This document shows positions 33,165-45,560 of a stretch of 64,000 bases of DNA, piece after piece (position 1 is the stretch's first letter; each line of letters opens with the position of its first letter). The stretch is from Paramacrobiotus metropolitanus. Taxonomy: Eukaryota; Tardigrada; Eutardigrada; Parachela; Macrobiotidae. Under the pieces are notes generated by a model that searched no databases, was not told the origin of the DNA, and saw only the letters and a list, made by a program, of their open reading frames with translations. The position numbers and the translations under genes were made by a program. Location of the stretch: contig NW_026570247.1 in NCBI RefSeq assembly GCF_019649055.1, positions 930,001 to 994,000 on the forward strand. Direction: 5' to 3'.

Positions 33165-33560
33165 ATACTTACTAAACGAAGTGAATCAACTGAACAAACT
33201 CACAAACTATAGTGAACCTGCTGAACACACTTACTAAACAGATTGAACTGGCTGAACCCAACCAAAACCTTAGTGAACCACCTGAACCCAACCGAAAAGT
33301 TAGTGAACCCACTGAATCCACTTAAAACCTCTCTGAATTAGCCGAACCCAACCTAATCTTCAGTGAACAGACTGTAATCCAACTAAAACCTTACTGAACC
33401 CACTGATCCCCACTAAAACCTTACTGAACCAACTGAACGCAACCAACAAAATAAGTGAACCGACTGAACCCGACCAAAACTATATTTGAACCAACTGAAC
33501 CCAACCGAAAAGTTAATGAATCGAATGAACCCAACCAAAATTTGCCAAAATAAACCAGCT
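33165..33560. repeat. Minisatellite with about 33-bp units
   Basis: Degenerate units of the type TGAACCAACTGAACCCAACC plus AAAACCTTAG, about a dozen copies. No coding signal. Confidence 0.75.
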
Positions 33561-33589
33561 CACCAAGCTATTTTAAAGCAACAAGAGAG

Positions 33590-35540
33590 TGGGCGGCATA
33601 ACGTAACCACGTCAGTGCAAACGACAAAACCTTACCACAAATGAGTTTGCAGCGTAACGTTACCACCGCATAACGAACGGGCGGCATAACGTAACCGCAA
33701 AAATGTTAATGGCGCAACGTAGCCGCAAGTGCAAGAGCGGCGCAACTTATCCACAAGAGAGTAAGCGGCGTAACGTAACCACAAGAAAGCCAGCTGCGAA
33801 ATGTAACCACGAAAAATTAAGCGGCGTAACGTAATTAAATGAGAGTGGGCGACACAACTTAACCACAAGTGAGTTGGCAGCGTAAAATAAACTCAATTGA
33901 GTGGGCGGCATAATGTACCCCGTCAGATCAAGCGGCTTAACGTAACCACAGGTGCATAAGCCGCGCAACGAAACCACAAGAGGGTAGGCGGCGTAACGTA
34001 ACCTCAAGAGGGCTAGCTGTGGAATGTAACCACAAAAAAGTTAGCGGCGTAACGTAACCAACAGAGAGTGGGCGGGATAACGTAAACACGTCAGAGCAAG
34101 CGGAATAACGTAACCAACAGAGAGTGGGCGGGATAATGTAAACACGTCAGAGCAAGCGGCATAACGTAACCACAAGAAAGTAGCGGCATGACGTAGCCAC
34201 AAGAAAGTGAGCGGCATAAGGTAACCACAAAAGAGCAAGCGGCGTTACGTGAGCACAGGCAAGTAAGCGGTGTATAGTAACCACAAGAAATTGAGCGGCG
34301 CAACGTAATTACAAAAGAGATTCCAGCGCAAAGTAACCAAAAGTGAGTTATCAGCGCAAAGTAACTCCAAGAAGTTGAGCGTCGTAACGTAACCACAAGA
34401 GAGTGAGCGGCACAAAACAACCACCAGAGAGTAATCGCCGTAACGTAACCGCAGGAGAATGAGCGGCGTAACGCAACCACAGAAAGTGAGCAGCGTCACG
34501 TAACCACAAGAGAGTGCGCGGAGCAAAGAAACCACAAGGGAGTCAGCGGCGCAAAGTAACACCAAGAAATTGAGCGGCGTAACATAACCACAAGAGAGTG
34601 AGCTGCGCAAAGTAACCACAAGAGAGCAAGCGTCGTAACGTAACCACACGAGTGAGCGGCGTAATGTAACCACAAGAGAGTGAGCGGCTTTACGTAGGCA
34701 CTCGAGAGTAAGCGATGTAACGCAACCACAAGATAGTAAGCTGCGCAAGCAACCACAAGAGAGTAAGCGGCGCAAGTAACCACAAGAGAGTAAGCGGCGT
34801 AACGTGAGCACAGGCAAGTAGGTTTAGTATAGTAACCACAAGAAGTTGAGCGTCGTAACGTAACCACAAGAGTTATCAGCGCAAAAAGTAACTACAAGAA
34901 GCTAAGCGTAACGTAACCAAAAGAGAGTTAGCAGAGCAAAGTAACCACAAAAGAGTAATCGGCGTAACGTAACCGCAGAAGAGTGAGTGGCGCAATGCAA
35001 CCACAAGTTAGTGAGAGGCGTAACGTAACCACAAGAAAATGAGCAGCGTCACGTAACCACAAGAGAGTGCGTGGAGCAAAGTAACCACAAGAAAGTGTGC
35101 GAAACAAAGTAACCGCAAGGGAGTCAGCGGCGCAAAGTAACAACAAGAAACTGAGCGGCGTAACATGACCACAAGAGAGTGAGCTGCGCAAAGTAACCAC
35201 AAGAGAGTAAGCGGCGTAACGTAACCACACGAGTGAGCGGCGTAATGCAAGCACGTGAGAGTAAGCGGCGCAAAGTAACCACAAGAGAGTAAGCGGCGTA
35301 ACTTGGGAACAGGAGAGTATGAATGTGTAGTAACCACGCGAGAGTAGTCGGCGCACCGTGAGCATGCGAGTGCATTCGGTGTAACGTAACCACAGGAGAG
35401 CAAGCGTTGTGACGTAATCGTAAAATGGTGTGCGGCGTAACGATAGCAAGCGAGAATTAGCGGCGTAACGTAACCAAGCGAAACTAAAAGATATAACGCA
35501 ATCGCGCGAAAGTTAGAAGCGCACGTTACCACGCGAGAGT
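33590..35540. repeat. Minisatellite with about 28-bp units (about 1.95 kb)
   Basis: Dozens of degenerate copies of GTAAGCGGCGTAACGTAACC followed by ACAAGAGA. Long minus-strand open frames across this block are a by-product of the unit lacking stops on that strand. They are not supported as genes. Confidence 0.9.
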
Positions 35541-35649
35541 AAACAACCACAAGAGTAAAGGCGGTTACGCGCCGCGGTCGTTGCTAGTAAGAGCCTTACG
35601 CGCAAGTATGTAACTCCACCCCCTAGCATGCATACGTAGTACCGCGTAG

Positions 35650-35757
35650 TACACGCGTTCTTCCCTCGTATGGGAACAATGCCTTCATGCGTTCTTCCCT
35701 CGTATGGGAACAATGCCTTCATGTCGTATGGGAACAATGAGGGAAGAACGCGTTACA
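35650..35757. repeat. Short direct and inverted repeats
   Basis: CGTTCTTCCCTCGTATGGGA with ACAATGCCTTCATG occurs twice in tandem, then a shortened copy ends GAGGGAAGAACGCGT, the complement of the start. The whole can fold into a hairpin. Confidence 0.7.
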
Positions 35758-35802
35758 TAGTACATACACGAAACTGATCGAACTGCCAGTGGATAAACGC
35801 TC

Positions 35803-36133
35803 GTCTTTCGTTTACTTCTCAACAGAACTTCAAAACCGACATATCAAAAGATAGAGAATTAATTTTCAAACTTTTTAGTATTTAGCAAGTGTAAACCTAT
35901 GGCAAATCAAGAAAGTTATGGCTGTTTTAGTTTCTCAAAGACTTAGCATAGGATGCAGGCAAGGCCTCTTCGCACGGGCCTATGCTTTGTTTACGAGAAA
36001 CCAAAACAGCCATAACTTTCTTCATTTGCCATAAATTTCCACTTGCTATATACCAAAAAGTTTGAAAATTAATTCTCTATCTTTTGATATATCAATTGAA
36101 AAGTTCTGCTGAGAGGCAAACGAAGGAAGAGTG
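35803..36133. mobile_element. Foldback element with about 145-bp arms
   Basis: The left arm (about 35,806-35,952) is matched in reverse complement by about 35,978-36,131. Shared stretches include ATCAAAAGATAGAGAATTAA and AAGTTATGGCTGTTTT. The spacer is about 25 bp (GATGCAGGCAAGGCCTCTTC region). No ORF. Probably a foldback transposon or an arrested palindrome. Confidence 0.75.
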
Positions 36134-36212
36134 CAGTCCAAGACCAAGTTTTATTGGAGTGACTGCACTATATATTAGGGGCTTCGGGTTGCAACTTGTA
36201 TGTCACATAAAT

Positions 36213-36600
36213 CGAAGTGGCTATTTTACCCCAGTCTTTGTGGCACAATAGCTTTTGGCTATTTTGCCCCAGTATGCGAGGCAAAATAGCCTTCTGCTAT
36301 TTTGCCCCACACTGAGTTCAAATAGCCGTTAGCTATTTTGCCCCAGTACGGGCGGCTATTTGCCACACTGCAGAATACTGGGGTAAAATAGCCGAAGTGG
36401 CTATTTTACCCCAGTCTTTGTGGCACAATAGCTTTTGGCTATTTTGCCCCAGTATGCGAGGCAAAATAGCCTTCTGCTATTTTGCCCCACACTGAGTTCA
36501 AATAGCCGTTAGCTATTTTGCCCCAGTACGGGCGGCTAAATAGCCTTCTGCTATTTTGCCCCAGTATGCGTTGCATTAGCGTTTTTGTATTTTGCCGCAG
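36213..36600. repeat. 180-bp-period duplication built on CTATTTTGCCCCAGT
   Basis: About 145 bp starting at CGAAGTGGCTATTTTACCCC occurs at 36,213 and again at 36,393, nearly identical. Within each copy, CTATTTTGCCCCA and its complement GGGGCAAAATAG alternate, so each unit is itself built from short inverted repeats. A third partial copy runs to about 36,600. Confidence 0.8.
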
Positions 36601-39600
36601 TGTGGTCGTTGGCAGAATATCTCGTAGCTAATTCGTGGCATTATGAATATGCATGTCATCGAGAGGAGGCGATGTAGCACGCTGTCGTTTGTCTGGGTGC
36701 CTTTGGTGGAGATAATATATTAAATGCGCAAAGTTCAAACGCGGACTTACTTACAAGGTTTTTCACCTTTGACATACAGACATCGAACGCAAAACCGCGC
36801 CCGTTTACACGTCTTGCATGTATGTATGTGCGGGCTAAACGCGACCGCATGCGCACAACAGTTAGGACATACAGACTGACATTATGCGTGCTGACATTAT
36901 GCTACTAAATTCGTAAAATTGTATCATCACGTCATTTTAAAAGTTAATGCCATATAATGCCATATAATCTGTTGGAAAATACGAAAATAAGGTGGATTGG
37001 GCACATCTACGCACTATTATTTTAAGCCAAAATAAATGAAAGAAATACAGTAAACCATATTTCTGGGTAGCCAGAACAAAGCGGGAACCCGCCACGCGGT
37101 TAAGCAAAGTATACAATTTGCTGTCTTAAATACAGACAAAACATCAAAAATGAGGTTATTCGAACAAAATAAATCATTCCAGCTCATAACCGACATACTT
37201 TGCTGAATTGACATGATAATGAAAATAAATTCTGGCTTACCATGGAAGGCTGTCCAGCAGTATAAATTGTAGTCGGGTATAAAATCAGGTTAAGGGCTCA
37301 AACACAGTACGCAGTAAACTGTAAACCAGTAAACAGCACCAACAGCTGGGTAGCCAGCGAGCAGGGTTCCCTGCGATACGACGGCAGCTATTCACGACAA
37401 GTATACCACAAATCGTTAGAGACAGCCACAAGGATTCGTGAACCTTTTGGCCAGCTCCGATTCAGTTTGTAGTACGCTAGTCTTGTCCAATGGAATTTAA
37501 AATTAAATTAAAAGATAATCAGAAAACAAACAATCAGTAAACAGAGGCGCACCTGCCCAAACACTGATACTGCACAGTCAAATCTGGATTCCCAGAACAC
37601 AGGCTTCCCTGCACTATAGATGCATATCAGTTTCATATTTCTGATTTCAACAACAAACTAGAAGGCAAGAACTTAAAAAACTTAAAAAAAGACCTAAAAT
37701 CCTGTCGTTTTACTGTTTAACCGTCGCTGTCAGCCCAAAGTATGGAGAAACGATCACGTGGTTTTGAATTTTGCTATTGGCGGTGGGCAGCCTCGATCTA
37801 ACTCAGAATGCTGACCCACCAATAAAAATCGCGGAAACGCGAAGTTTGTAAGTACTTGGGCGTCGCTTAGACCCGTTACAAGGTACGCCCATGTTCGTAA
37901 CGGTTTTCGTCGACGCCCACCGACAGACATCGAGCAAAAAGCGACTTACATCGAAGCCCAGCCAATTGGGACTTGGTACGCCTATTTCTTGCTTCGATGT
38001 AAGTCGCAGATGCCAGATGTAAGTCCGCGTTTTGACTCTGCGCATCCTTTCTAATAAGGGATGGGCCGTGGGGATTACTTTAAAATTGTTGACGATCAAG
38101 TAAGCTGCCGCGCGCTCTCAAACCCAGTCTTCCATGTAAGAATGTGACGTAGTCCATTTTGCGACTAAGCTTGACTGTCGTACACTGGACTGCACACCAT
38201 GGGTTAGGAATTCTGAGTGTGAGAGGGAGCGACTGTTTAATCTTTAACCCTCCAGCGGGCGGTAAAGGAGCGCGAGTATCCTACTGAAAATCGGGATTTC
38301 CCGATGAAAAAATTCTACTAAGAAAGGGAATTTTTTGTGAGCTTGTACTGACCATAGGTCAGCGGTGGTGACTATATCGCCTGCTAAACGCCAATGCCCA
38401 TTGGACGGTCTACAGCACAAAAGCGTTTAATTCTGTAATAACTAGGCGAACAGGAACTTCGTAAAACCAATAACTTCATTAAATAGCACAAAAAAAGTAC
38501 TTTAAAACAAAAGTATAGAAGTGGTCAACAAACTGACCACTGGTCAGCAAAAAATTAAAATCGTCTAAAACTCGTTTCCGCGTGTTTTGACCACTGCTAC
38601 AAATAGAATACTGAAAATAGACAATGCTGACGATGTTTCTTCCCAGAACTTTCAGTATACTCTCATATAAGACTGCACGAAGCATTGTTTTCGAAGTTTG
38701 ACATTTCATTTTTGTCGCTTTTATACTGGCCGCATTGTACGCGCTTTACGTTTCCCGGGTGTGACCGTAGGTGCCAGTGCATAAAAAGCCGCGCGGAAGG
38801 TCCAGCTGCAGTGATCGTTAGCGCCAAATCAGACATCAGTGGTCACTAACACTTTTTGGAACGCGTAAGCGCTAGCGGTCGGAAATAACTACTAATGCTG
38901 CCGTTAAGGTCAACATTATCAATGTGCCCGCTTCTTTGTGTATTTACTATTTACGTACTGTAGTTTGCAACCGCCCGAAACTGATAAAAACTTAGAACAC
39001 ATGTTTCTTCAAAGCTGCGCAGCGCTCTCCCTTAGATTGCCCAAGCGATACATCGATGTGTACAGACGCGGCAATTAAAGCGCACGGTACTGTGCCGCCA
39101 TTTCACAGTGTTATTGCACTGGCGGTAGAATTACAGTCAGGACGATTTCCCTAAATGTTCTGTTTTCCGGAAGCCGACCGCCCGGGTTGTTGATTAGGAA
39201 CAGCGTTTTTCGCCAGCTTCCGGTAAATGGAACCGTGTGGTACATATTGTATTTTGCGTCTGAACCGACACTAACTTATTCCGCTTATGTAACAAAAAGA
39301 ATCTGTCGAAAGTGCACCCGCCCGTGTATTCGAAACCCTTCATGCGCAATAGCGTTTAGCAAGCAACATGTGTTTTTGACGGATAATGGCCTTGTAATCT
39401 TTGACTTTCAGATACCATGGTGGACATTTCTAAATAAAGCATTATCAATTGTACATTGCTGATTTATTTCAAATTTATCGAATCATCAACTAGAAAGTTA
39501 TTGACCAAGGCCTCAACGAGCTTAAACAAGTGGAAATATGCGATTTTTGCGCACCTGTAGTTTTTAAATAACTTGAGACACAAGTCCGAATAATGTTTTT

Positions 39601-41599
39601 GTTACTGCTTTAAAGTCCCTTATTGCTTATTACGTTATGGGATAACGAATAACTGTTAGCAATTGTTCGGAAAAAAATCCCAGACACCTTGTCGCCTCCA
39701 GAACGCCAATGCCCGTCAACGGGTTAACTATACAGCGAGGAAAGTGGTGACGTAGTGTCTTCCGCTATACACCGACAAGGGTTTAATTTACTGTAAACCA
39801 AGCGGAACGCTAATTACAGTACTGGAAGGCCTCTTCCGCCGGATATACGCACTGCTTCTTTAGACACTACTTCTCTAGACATACACCACACTTCTGTAGG
39901 CATCTGCTACACTACTTCGATTTCAGTCAAACAAAAATTATAAGCATCTATTTCCTTTTAAACTTGCAGGTTTATTTTCAAGCAGTTCATACTTGCTGCT
40001 CCTTGCATTTGGTCATAAACAGTTTATTTTTTCATGACCAGTTTTTAACAGCGCATTTTTAACAGTTTTTAACAGTTGTTGATAATTAAAATCAAGCAAA
40101 AATTGGCCATTTCTAAATCGGAAATTGTTGCACGAGATGGAAGCAAAAAGAAGCAATATGCTTGTACGAGATAAAACATCCAGAAAGATTCCATGTAGCG
40201 CAGTGCATCATCGTGATCGTGGAATCCAAACACCGTACAACCTCCGTAAAGGAAACCGCACCATAATAATTTTTTTACGACATTTTTGTTTAATCTTAAT
40301 TTTTCTGGTTTGTTCGATACTCGTACTATTGCCGCTTATAAGCGTGACTTTAACCGTGTCAATTTTGATTAATCTCTTTTTTTCTGTCTGTATGGCTGTG
40401 CATCTACTGTTTGGCCCGGTTTAAAACCTCATGCTAACATGTCACCCTAAACGAAAATCGGATACCTGCTCCCCGTTGGATATTAATAAAAAATGATAGC
40501 AAGTAACACGAAGTCGACATAAAGAGTGCAAGACAAGGGAGCTGTACGAAGCTATACGTTGATTAACCCCCTGCATTATAACTGACGCACCTGTCTAGAT
40601 ACCCCTTTAGACGAGTAGAGGTACATAGTCCGAGTGATAATTGCGACAGCGTTCAAAAGGTCATAGCGATTCTGTCTGCGCTGGGTTTGTGTTCTTCTGT
40701 CTGCCGATCCTCTAATTTTAACGGAATAATAGATGGAAAATAAAGGGCGCTAACGGTTGTTTCATCCAGCCGGTTCGGTTGATGATTCTCTGTCGTAGTT
40801 CCTTTTGAGAAGCAAAGCGATGCTGTCTCGCAAAATTGGACGGTATTATAAGAAGCAATAATAAGATATACAGTTGAAAACAAAACCTTTTCAAATCGTT
40901 TCCGCATCTGTTCCTGTAGTAGCAAAGCCTGTAAACTTTGTTACAGTGATACGGTTAAAACCAGTTCCGTCAGCAAGCCTAACGCACCCGTTCATTATCG
41001 GTTTCATTTTTCTTTCACAGCTTCATCAATCCACGTGCGGCGGGAACAAGCTCAGGACGTATCCTTTGTCGTACAGTGTAACAACCCGAAAGAGTAACGT
41101 AACATCTCCTAGATGTCCGGTGTTACTGGGTCCGGTGCAGTACGGCAATTCGACATCCCGTTCTTCCTTCGCTGGCCTTGAGAGGCCTTACGGCGCCTCC
41201 CAGGGGGGCTGGACGATAAGGCCGTGATGAACCCACATAAAGTGGTAGCACAGATTTCCGCGAAAATATTGATTGCGTAAAACCTTTGTTCGAATTTATT
41301 GACTTTTCGGCTCATGATGTTATTTTTACGACTTTTGCTAGTAAAGGTTGTAGGCACTAGTGTTAATAAAAAACGTCCGTCAGTTAGACCCAAACGAAAG
41401 CATATGTGCCGATGTGCACGGCGTTTATACAGGCACTCCAAATTGCTTTTATGCGTAATAATACTGCTAGCATTCATGCACAATTTTGTAGAAAAGTTTC
41501 CCATTTTTATTTTAAAATTTGAATATAGTTTAATAATGCTCAATCATGTTTTTCTCATTTTTCAATCGTTTCATTTAAAATGATGAACCAACAATGCAC
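36601..41599. other. Intergenic, about 5 kb, no supported gene
   Basis: Only short ORFs without recognisable domains or codon support. One 99-residue frame at 40,125-40,424 has a hydrophobic stretch but no other evidence. A phrase AACGCCAATGCCC recurs near 38,389 and 39,703 in similar settings, suggesting an old dispersed repeat. Confidence 0.5.
37941..38007. repeat. Perfect 17-bp hairpin
   Basis: GCGACTTACATCGAAGC (37,941-37,957) and its exact complement (37,991-38,007) are separated by 33 bp. Further ACTTACATC/GATGTAAGTC words nearby suggest a decayed repeat. Confidence 0.65.
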
Positions 41600-42034
41600 G
41601 ACTTCACTCGTAGGTTGGTCAAACCCACTGTACGGGGGTCAGTGCATTGATCTTTATTTTCTCATCTTTTACGTTGACTAATCAAATTTTAAAAGCACAA
41701 AAACTTGCGAGAGAGTTGCTTAATTTTTGGATTGTGCATTTGTGTGAGGGGCAGGTTTATTTTTTCGTGATCTGGCCGTTCGCGACCTCGGGAAGGTGCT
41801 GTGTGTGTTGGGGCTGCCTCCATGGCGTGCAATGTTGCTTACAGGGTGAAGCGGTGATTAGAATGGCGATTATCATAACACATATTGTGTCTTAGACAAA
41901 GAGAAAAAAAGTTGAGTACATAAAAGGGATAAAAACTAGCTTTGTGAAAACTCAGTGCTATCGGATAATCATAATACGTGGATGATCGAAGTACTGACCC
42001 GTACTGTAGGTTTGACCAACCTACGAGCAAAGTC
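41600..42034. mobile_element. MITE (about 435 bp) with about 50-bp terminal inverted repeats
   Basis: The left end GACTTCACTCGTAGGTTGGT, continuing to about 41,652, is matched in reverse complement by about 41,983-42,034 with few mismatches. The interior is A/T-rich and non-coding. No clear target duplication is seen. Confidence 0.75.
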
Positions 42035-43143
42035 ATAGTAATTATTTTGTAATATAAGTTATTATTTTTCAAAAAGCATATAAAATCCAGCTAAAAGAAA
42101 ATTATTCAGTTTATAACAATTTTTTATGATATGTGTATGATGATATTAAATGCAAGAACCATACCACGCGCGGCCGCCCCATAGTTCTGAAATCTCAATA
42201 ACCAAACAATTTTTTTAAAACCTGACACTGCCAACAGGTCGACCTGGGATGTAAAACTGGTTCTTATGGTTTTTGTTTCAAATTCGTCCCGCTAGAATAT
42301 TTTCGGCACGATGCCGGAAACGATCCAACCCACTTTCAAGGGTTCCTTGAAACTTCACCGAGCTACCACTGCTGCCCAGTGAACAAAATCGCTAGGTGAG
42401 AGAGTGATATTTCCACCAGTGTCCAGTGAACAAAATAGCAAGCTGAATGAATGACAGAGATATAGTCCGTGCCCAAAAGTTGTGAATTACTTGCTTCGGC
42501 AATTATGCATTTGCTAACGAATCAAAGGGCAGCGGCCGTATATGTTCAGGGTGGCCGTGGATCATGAGAAACGCAGAGGCAAGCCGCAATTGTTTCTTTT
42601 ACAGTTATAACGCGACCGGAAATAGAACGCGGAATTCGAGGTCGGTGCCCCAGACACCACGTAAATCATTAATAGCGATTTCCAAATTTAAATGTTTGCT
42701 GCCAAAAGCCAGCTCTGGGTAAAAAAAAATCCAAGATTACCCACAAGAAACGAACCAACAAAAAACCGTCCGCTCTTGAATACTTATGCTCCGGCCAGTT
42801 CTTGCACCCCCGAATTTTTACTCCAGCAAAGCCGTTTGCCCAAATACGTACTGCAGCAAAACGACTCTCTCCAACCTTTTCGAAAAAATTTTAAGTCTGA
42901 CGGTTTGCCGGCTAGATACGTGCGCTTCACTCGCATGAAGGTGTCATACAGGACAAAGTAGTAGTTTTCAGTTTGATTGGTACACTAGTATTCCGCGTAT
43001 TCAGCATTTTAAAAGTTGTCCCAGTTTTCCTTCCTCAGTTAAGAGAAAAGCTGGGCAAAATTTCTGTAGAAAGCCGTGAAACTAATCTGGTGCAGCATGT
43101 GAATATGCGCTGATCCACTACAGCATCCAGCACGAGTGTCGCG
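42035..43143. other. Intergenic, nothing recognised
   Basis: No supported gene. An 89-residue frame at 42,692-42,961 has no domain or context support. Confidence 0.5.
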
Positions 43144-43974
43144 ATGGATAATCCAGGATCTTCTGGTTTCGAGCCTGTGGAACGGATTTCGGTCGGACAG
43201 GAATGGCCAAACACGCGAAGTTTGATGGATTTCCTTGATTCATATACTGCCAGAACGAAGCAAGTCTTTCGTAAAGGCAATACGCAGTTCCGCTCGGACG
43301 CGCCAGGGGAATATCTCCGTCTGGAACTTTTATGTGTACATGGGAAAAAAACTGGAACGCGTAAGCCTACAGAAGTTCGCCCAATTCAGAACACCTTCCG
43401 GAAAAACTGTTCGGCCCGGCTTGTTTTCTACTACAGCAAGAAAGAAAATTTCATTCATTGCGAGCAAAGCTCTATGGAGCACAATCATGAACTGTTGGAG
43501 GCAGTTTACTCCCATTATCCTTCAGTTCGACGATTGTCAGTTACGGATCGTGAGAAGGCTAAAGAAATACTGCGCATGGGAACCAACGTGAGCTCGATTG
43601 TTGCTTCTATGAAACAAAATACCGGAAAAGATGTGCGACCGAAGGACATTCACAACATTCGTACACAGGACAAGGCTAAAATCCGGGGCGAAAAATCAGA
43701 GGATGAGATCCTCCAGCAAGGCCTACAGACCGCAAAAGAAACGGACCCCGGGTTGGAAATTAAGCACTCCACAAACGCAGAAGGTGGACTCGACGTGCTT
43801 GTTCTTGTAACAAGCAAAATGAAAGACACGTTTGCTAGGCACTACATATTTATAATAACAACCCATTCCTTCTGTGCGCATGATTCGTCGTCCAATTCAG
43901 TTAAAAAGAAACAGCTGCACACTAGGCTGTTTTCAAAATTAAGTATCATGCCATTTTCTATTGCGTACCACTGA
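43144..43974 (+). CDS. FAR1/ZSWIM3-like zinc-binding N-terminal domain (MULE-related fragment)
   Basis: A 276-aa ORF. It has a DNA-binding fold of the FAR1/FLYWCH/ZSWIM3 type: SLMDFLDSYTARTKQVFRKG, LLCVHGKK, NCSARLVFYY and the histidine pair MEHNHEL, followed by the helical HYPSVRRLS segment common in these proteins. The segment LVTSKMKDTFARH resembles the start of a MULE-type transposase core. After it the frame passes into unrelated sequence and the catalytic domain is not found downstream. It is therefore either a truncated MULE transposase gene, a domesticated ZSWIM3-like gene broken here, or a first exon with an unrecognised donor. Confidence 0.55.
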   Translation: MDNPGSSGFEPVERISVGQEWPNTRSLMDFLDSYTARTKQVFRKGNTQFRSDAPGEYLRLELLCVHGKKTGTRKPTEVRPIQNTFRKNCSARLVFYYSKKENFIHCEQSSMEHNHELLEAVYSHYPSVRRLSVTDREKAKEILRMGTNVSSIVASMKQNTGKDVRPKDIHNIRTQDKAKIRGEKSEDEILQQGLQTAKETDPGLEIKHSTNAEGGLDVLVLVTSKMKDTFARHYIFIITTHSFCAHDSSSNSVKKKQLHTRLFSKLSIMPFSIAYH

Positions 43975-45155
43975 AAACTGAACAAGTATAGTTTTCAGTG
44001 CAACGCAATGGCACTACGACATTCCTTCGCGGGACATTTAGTCGGCAGGTAGCAATTCCGCCGCGTGGCCGATTCGATGCAAGGACATTTAATCGCGCGG
44101 ACGTTTCGGCGATGTGGCATTTCGTCCATCAGCGAAACGGGTTAATGCGCTCACTAGAACAGCCAAGAAATTGAAGAATAAATCTTATATCAAAATATCT
44201 GAGAGACCGAAAGGAGAAACACGAAATCAATTAAGCAAAACCCCAGAAAGCAAAAGCAACTCTTGCGAAACCTAAGAAAACCTTAGAACAACCCAAAAAG
44301 TATGAAGGGCTTAAAGATTTGATTTAAACCCTAATAAACACACGAAAACCTAAGAATCCGTGATTCTTGCCGGCATTCTAGACTGACAGTGTATCGTTTT
44401 AACGTCACTAACAAACAGTAATTTAACGGTGTGCTAACAGGAGGTCTACGCATTCGCTCTGTTCTATTCGTGTGCTGTAATATGCACGATGGTGCAATAC
44501 CGTAGCCACAGCAGTGGCGCTTAATTTAAGAATATTGTAAATATTTTTGCAATTAACAAACAGTATAGTTTGCGAGCGCACGTTATTTAAAAAGTGCCGC
44601 AATAAGCACTTGTTGTTATGAGTCTACGATGACTTCCCGGCGCACCTTGGGCGCTCGGCTGAGGCGCCACAGGGTTCCATCCTAGCGAGAGTTGTCGAAA
44701 ACCCAAGAAAAAGAAAACCAGAAGCCGTATAAACCCAAAATTTCTACAAAAGGCAAAAATAAAAAAAACGTAAGAAGCGCAAAAAAACTTTAAAAGAAAT
44801 GATACATAAAATCAAAAGCCAAAAAAATGGAAACCGTAATAGCAAAAAGCCGGATATGGTGAAAAGGCTCTGAAATAAAGCGCGTCGAAGTAATTTGCGG
44901 GGTTCTGTCGAATGGTTCGGAAAATCCCAAAATGAGCTGTCCGTGCCGCAAAACGTCTATTTTGTTCCGCCGAAGTTAAACTTCTCTCAGAGCGAGATGC
45001 CTTAAACCGTATTACTCCAGCGTCTATATGTCTGGTAGCGTAGTACGTAGCTAATGCAGTACGTATAAGTCGCCTGTTTGCGACGAAAGGTCACGCATTG
45101 AATCAAAGCGCTGGGATGTCACACTCAAAGTTGTTCGGAATGCGGTTTACAAGGC
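43975..45155. other. Intergenic flank of Gypsy copy 2
   Basis: No supported gene in about 1.2 kb. The five bases before the copy-2 LTR (AAGGC) are the left half of its target site; the right half is outside the window. Confidence 0.5.
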
Positions 45156-45548
45156 TGTCAGAGACCGCTCACTCGAGGCGGTAGACACCTCTCGTGGCTT
45201 TGCTCTGTCGCCCGCCCGCACATGGCTACTCCATTCGTGCCGCGCTATTACGCTGCTCACTCAGCGTATACTTTGTCTACGCTGACCAATCAGCGCATTT
45301 CCTTGCACTCTTGGGGGTGGAGCCCTGCGCCTACGGGCGATTCCATGCTTTGCAGCATCAGCTGTTGCATACCCGCAGCACGCGGAATCATTATCACGAT
45401 TCCTAGCTAGCGCACTGCAGGCACTTTTCTCCACAGCTTTCCCCACATCGGGTTTTCTGTTGGTTTTGTGTTGTTGTTGTTGCTTTATTGTACCAATAAA
45501 GGCATATTTTGCCCCCATTTTCCATCTGCTTCTGTGTCACATCTGACA
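45156..45548 (+). repeat. 5' LTR of Gypsy copy 2
   Basis: 393 bp, TGTCAGA...TCTGACA, colinear with the 389-bp LTRs of copy 1 with scattered substitutions and small indels. AATAAA lies near 45,495. Confidence 0.95.
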
Positions 45549-45560
45549 TGGTAGCAGACT
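45549..45560 (+). promoter_or_regulatory. Primer-binding site, copy 2
   Basis: TGGTAGCAGA directly abuts the LTR and is complementary to the last ten bases (with CCA) of eukaryotic initiator methionine tRNA. The tRNA identity is inferred from general knowledge. Confidence 0.65.

Noticed and set aside
34091-35550. Minus-strand ORFs of 123-190 codons with repeated LVVTLRR/LSCGYV text
   Set aside because: They are translations of the 28-bp minisatellite, which lacks stops on that strand; several overlapping frames are open at once and none has a domain or start context.
39187-39462. 91-codon ORF in the intergenic region
   Set aside because: No recognisable domain and no supporting context.
40125-40424. 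99-codon ORF with a hydrophobic stretch as a membrane protein gene
   Set aside because: A/T-rich intergenic DNA, no homology I recognise, no splice or promoter context; hydrophobicity can arise by chance from T-rich codons.
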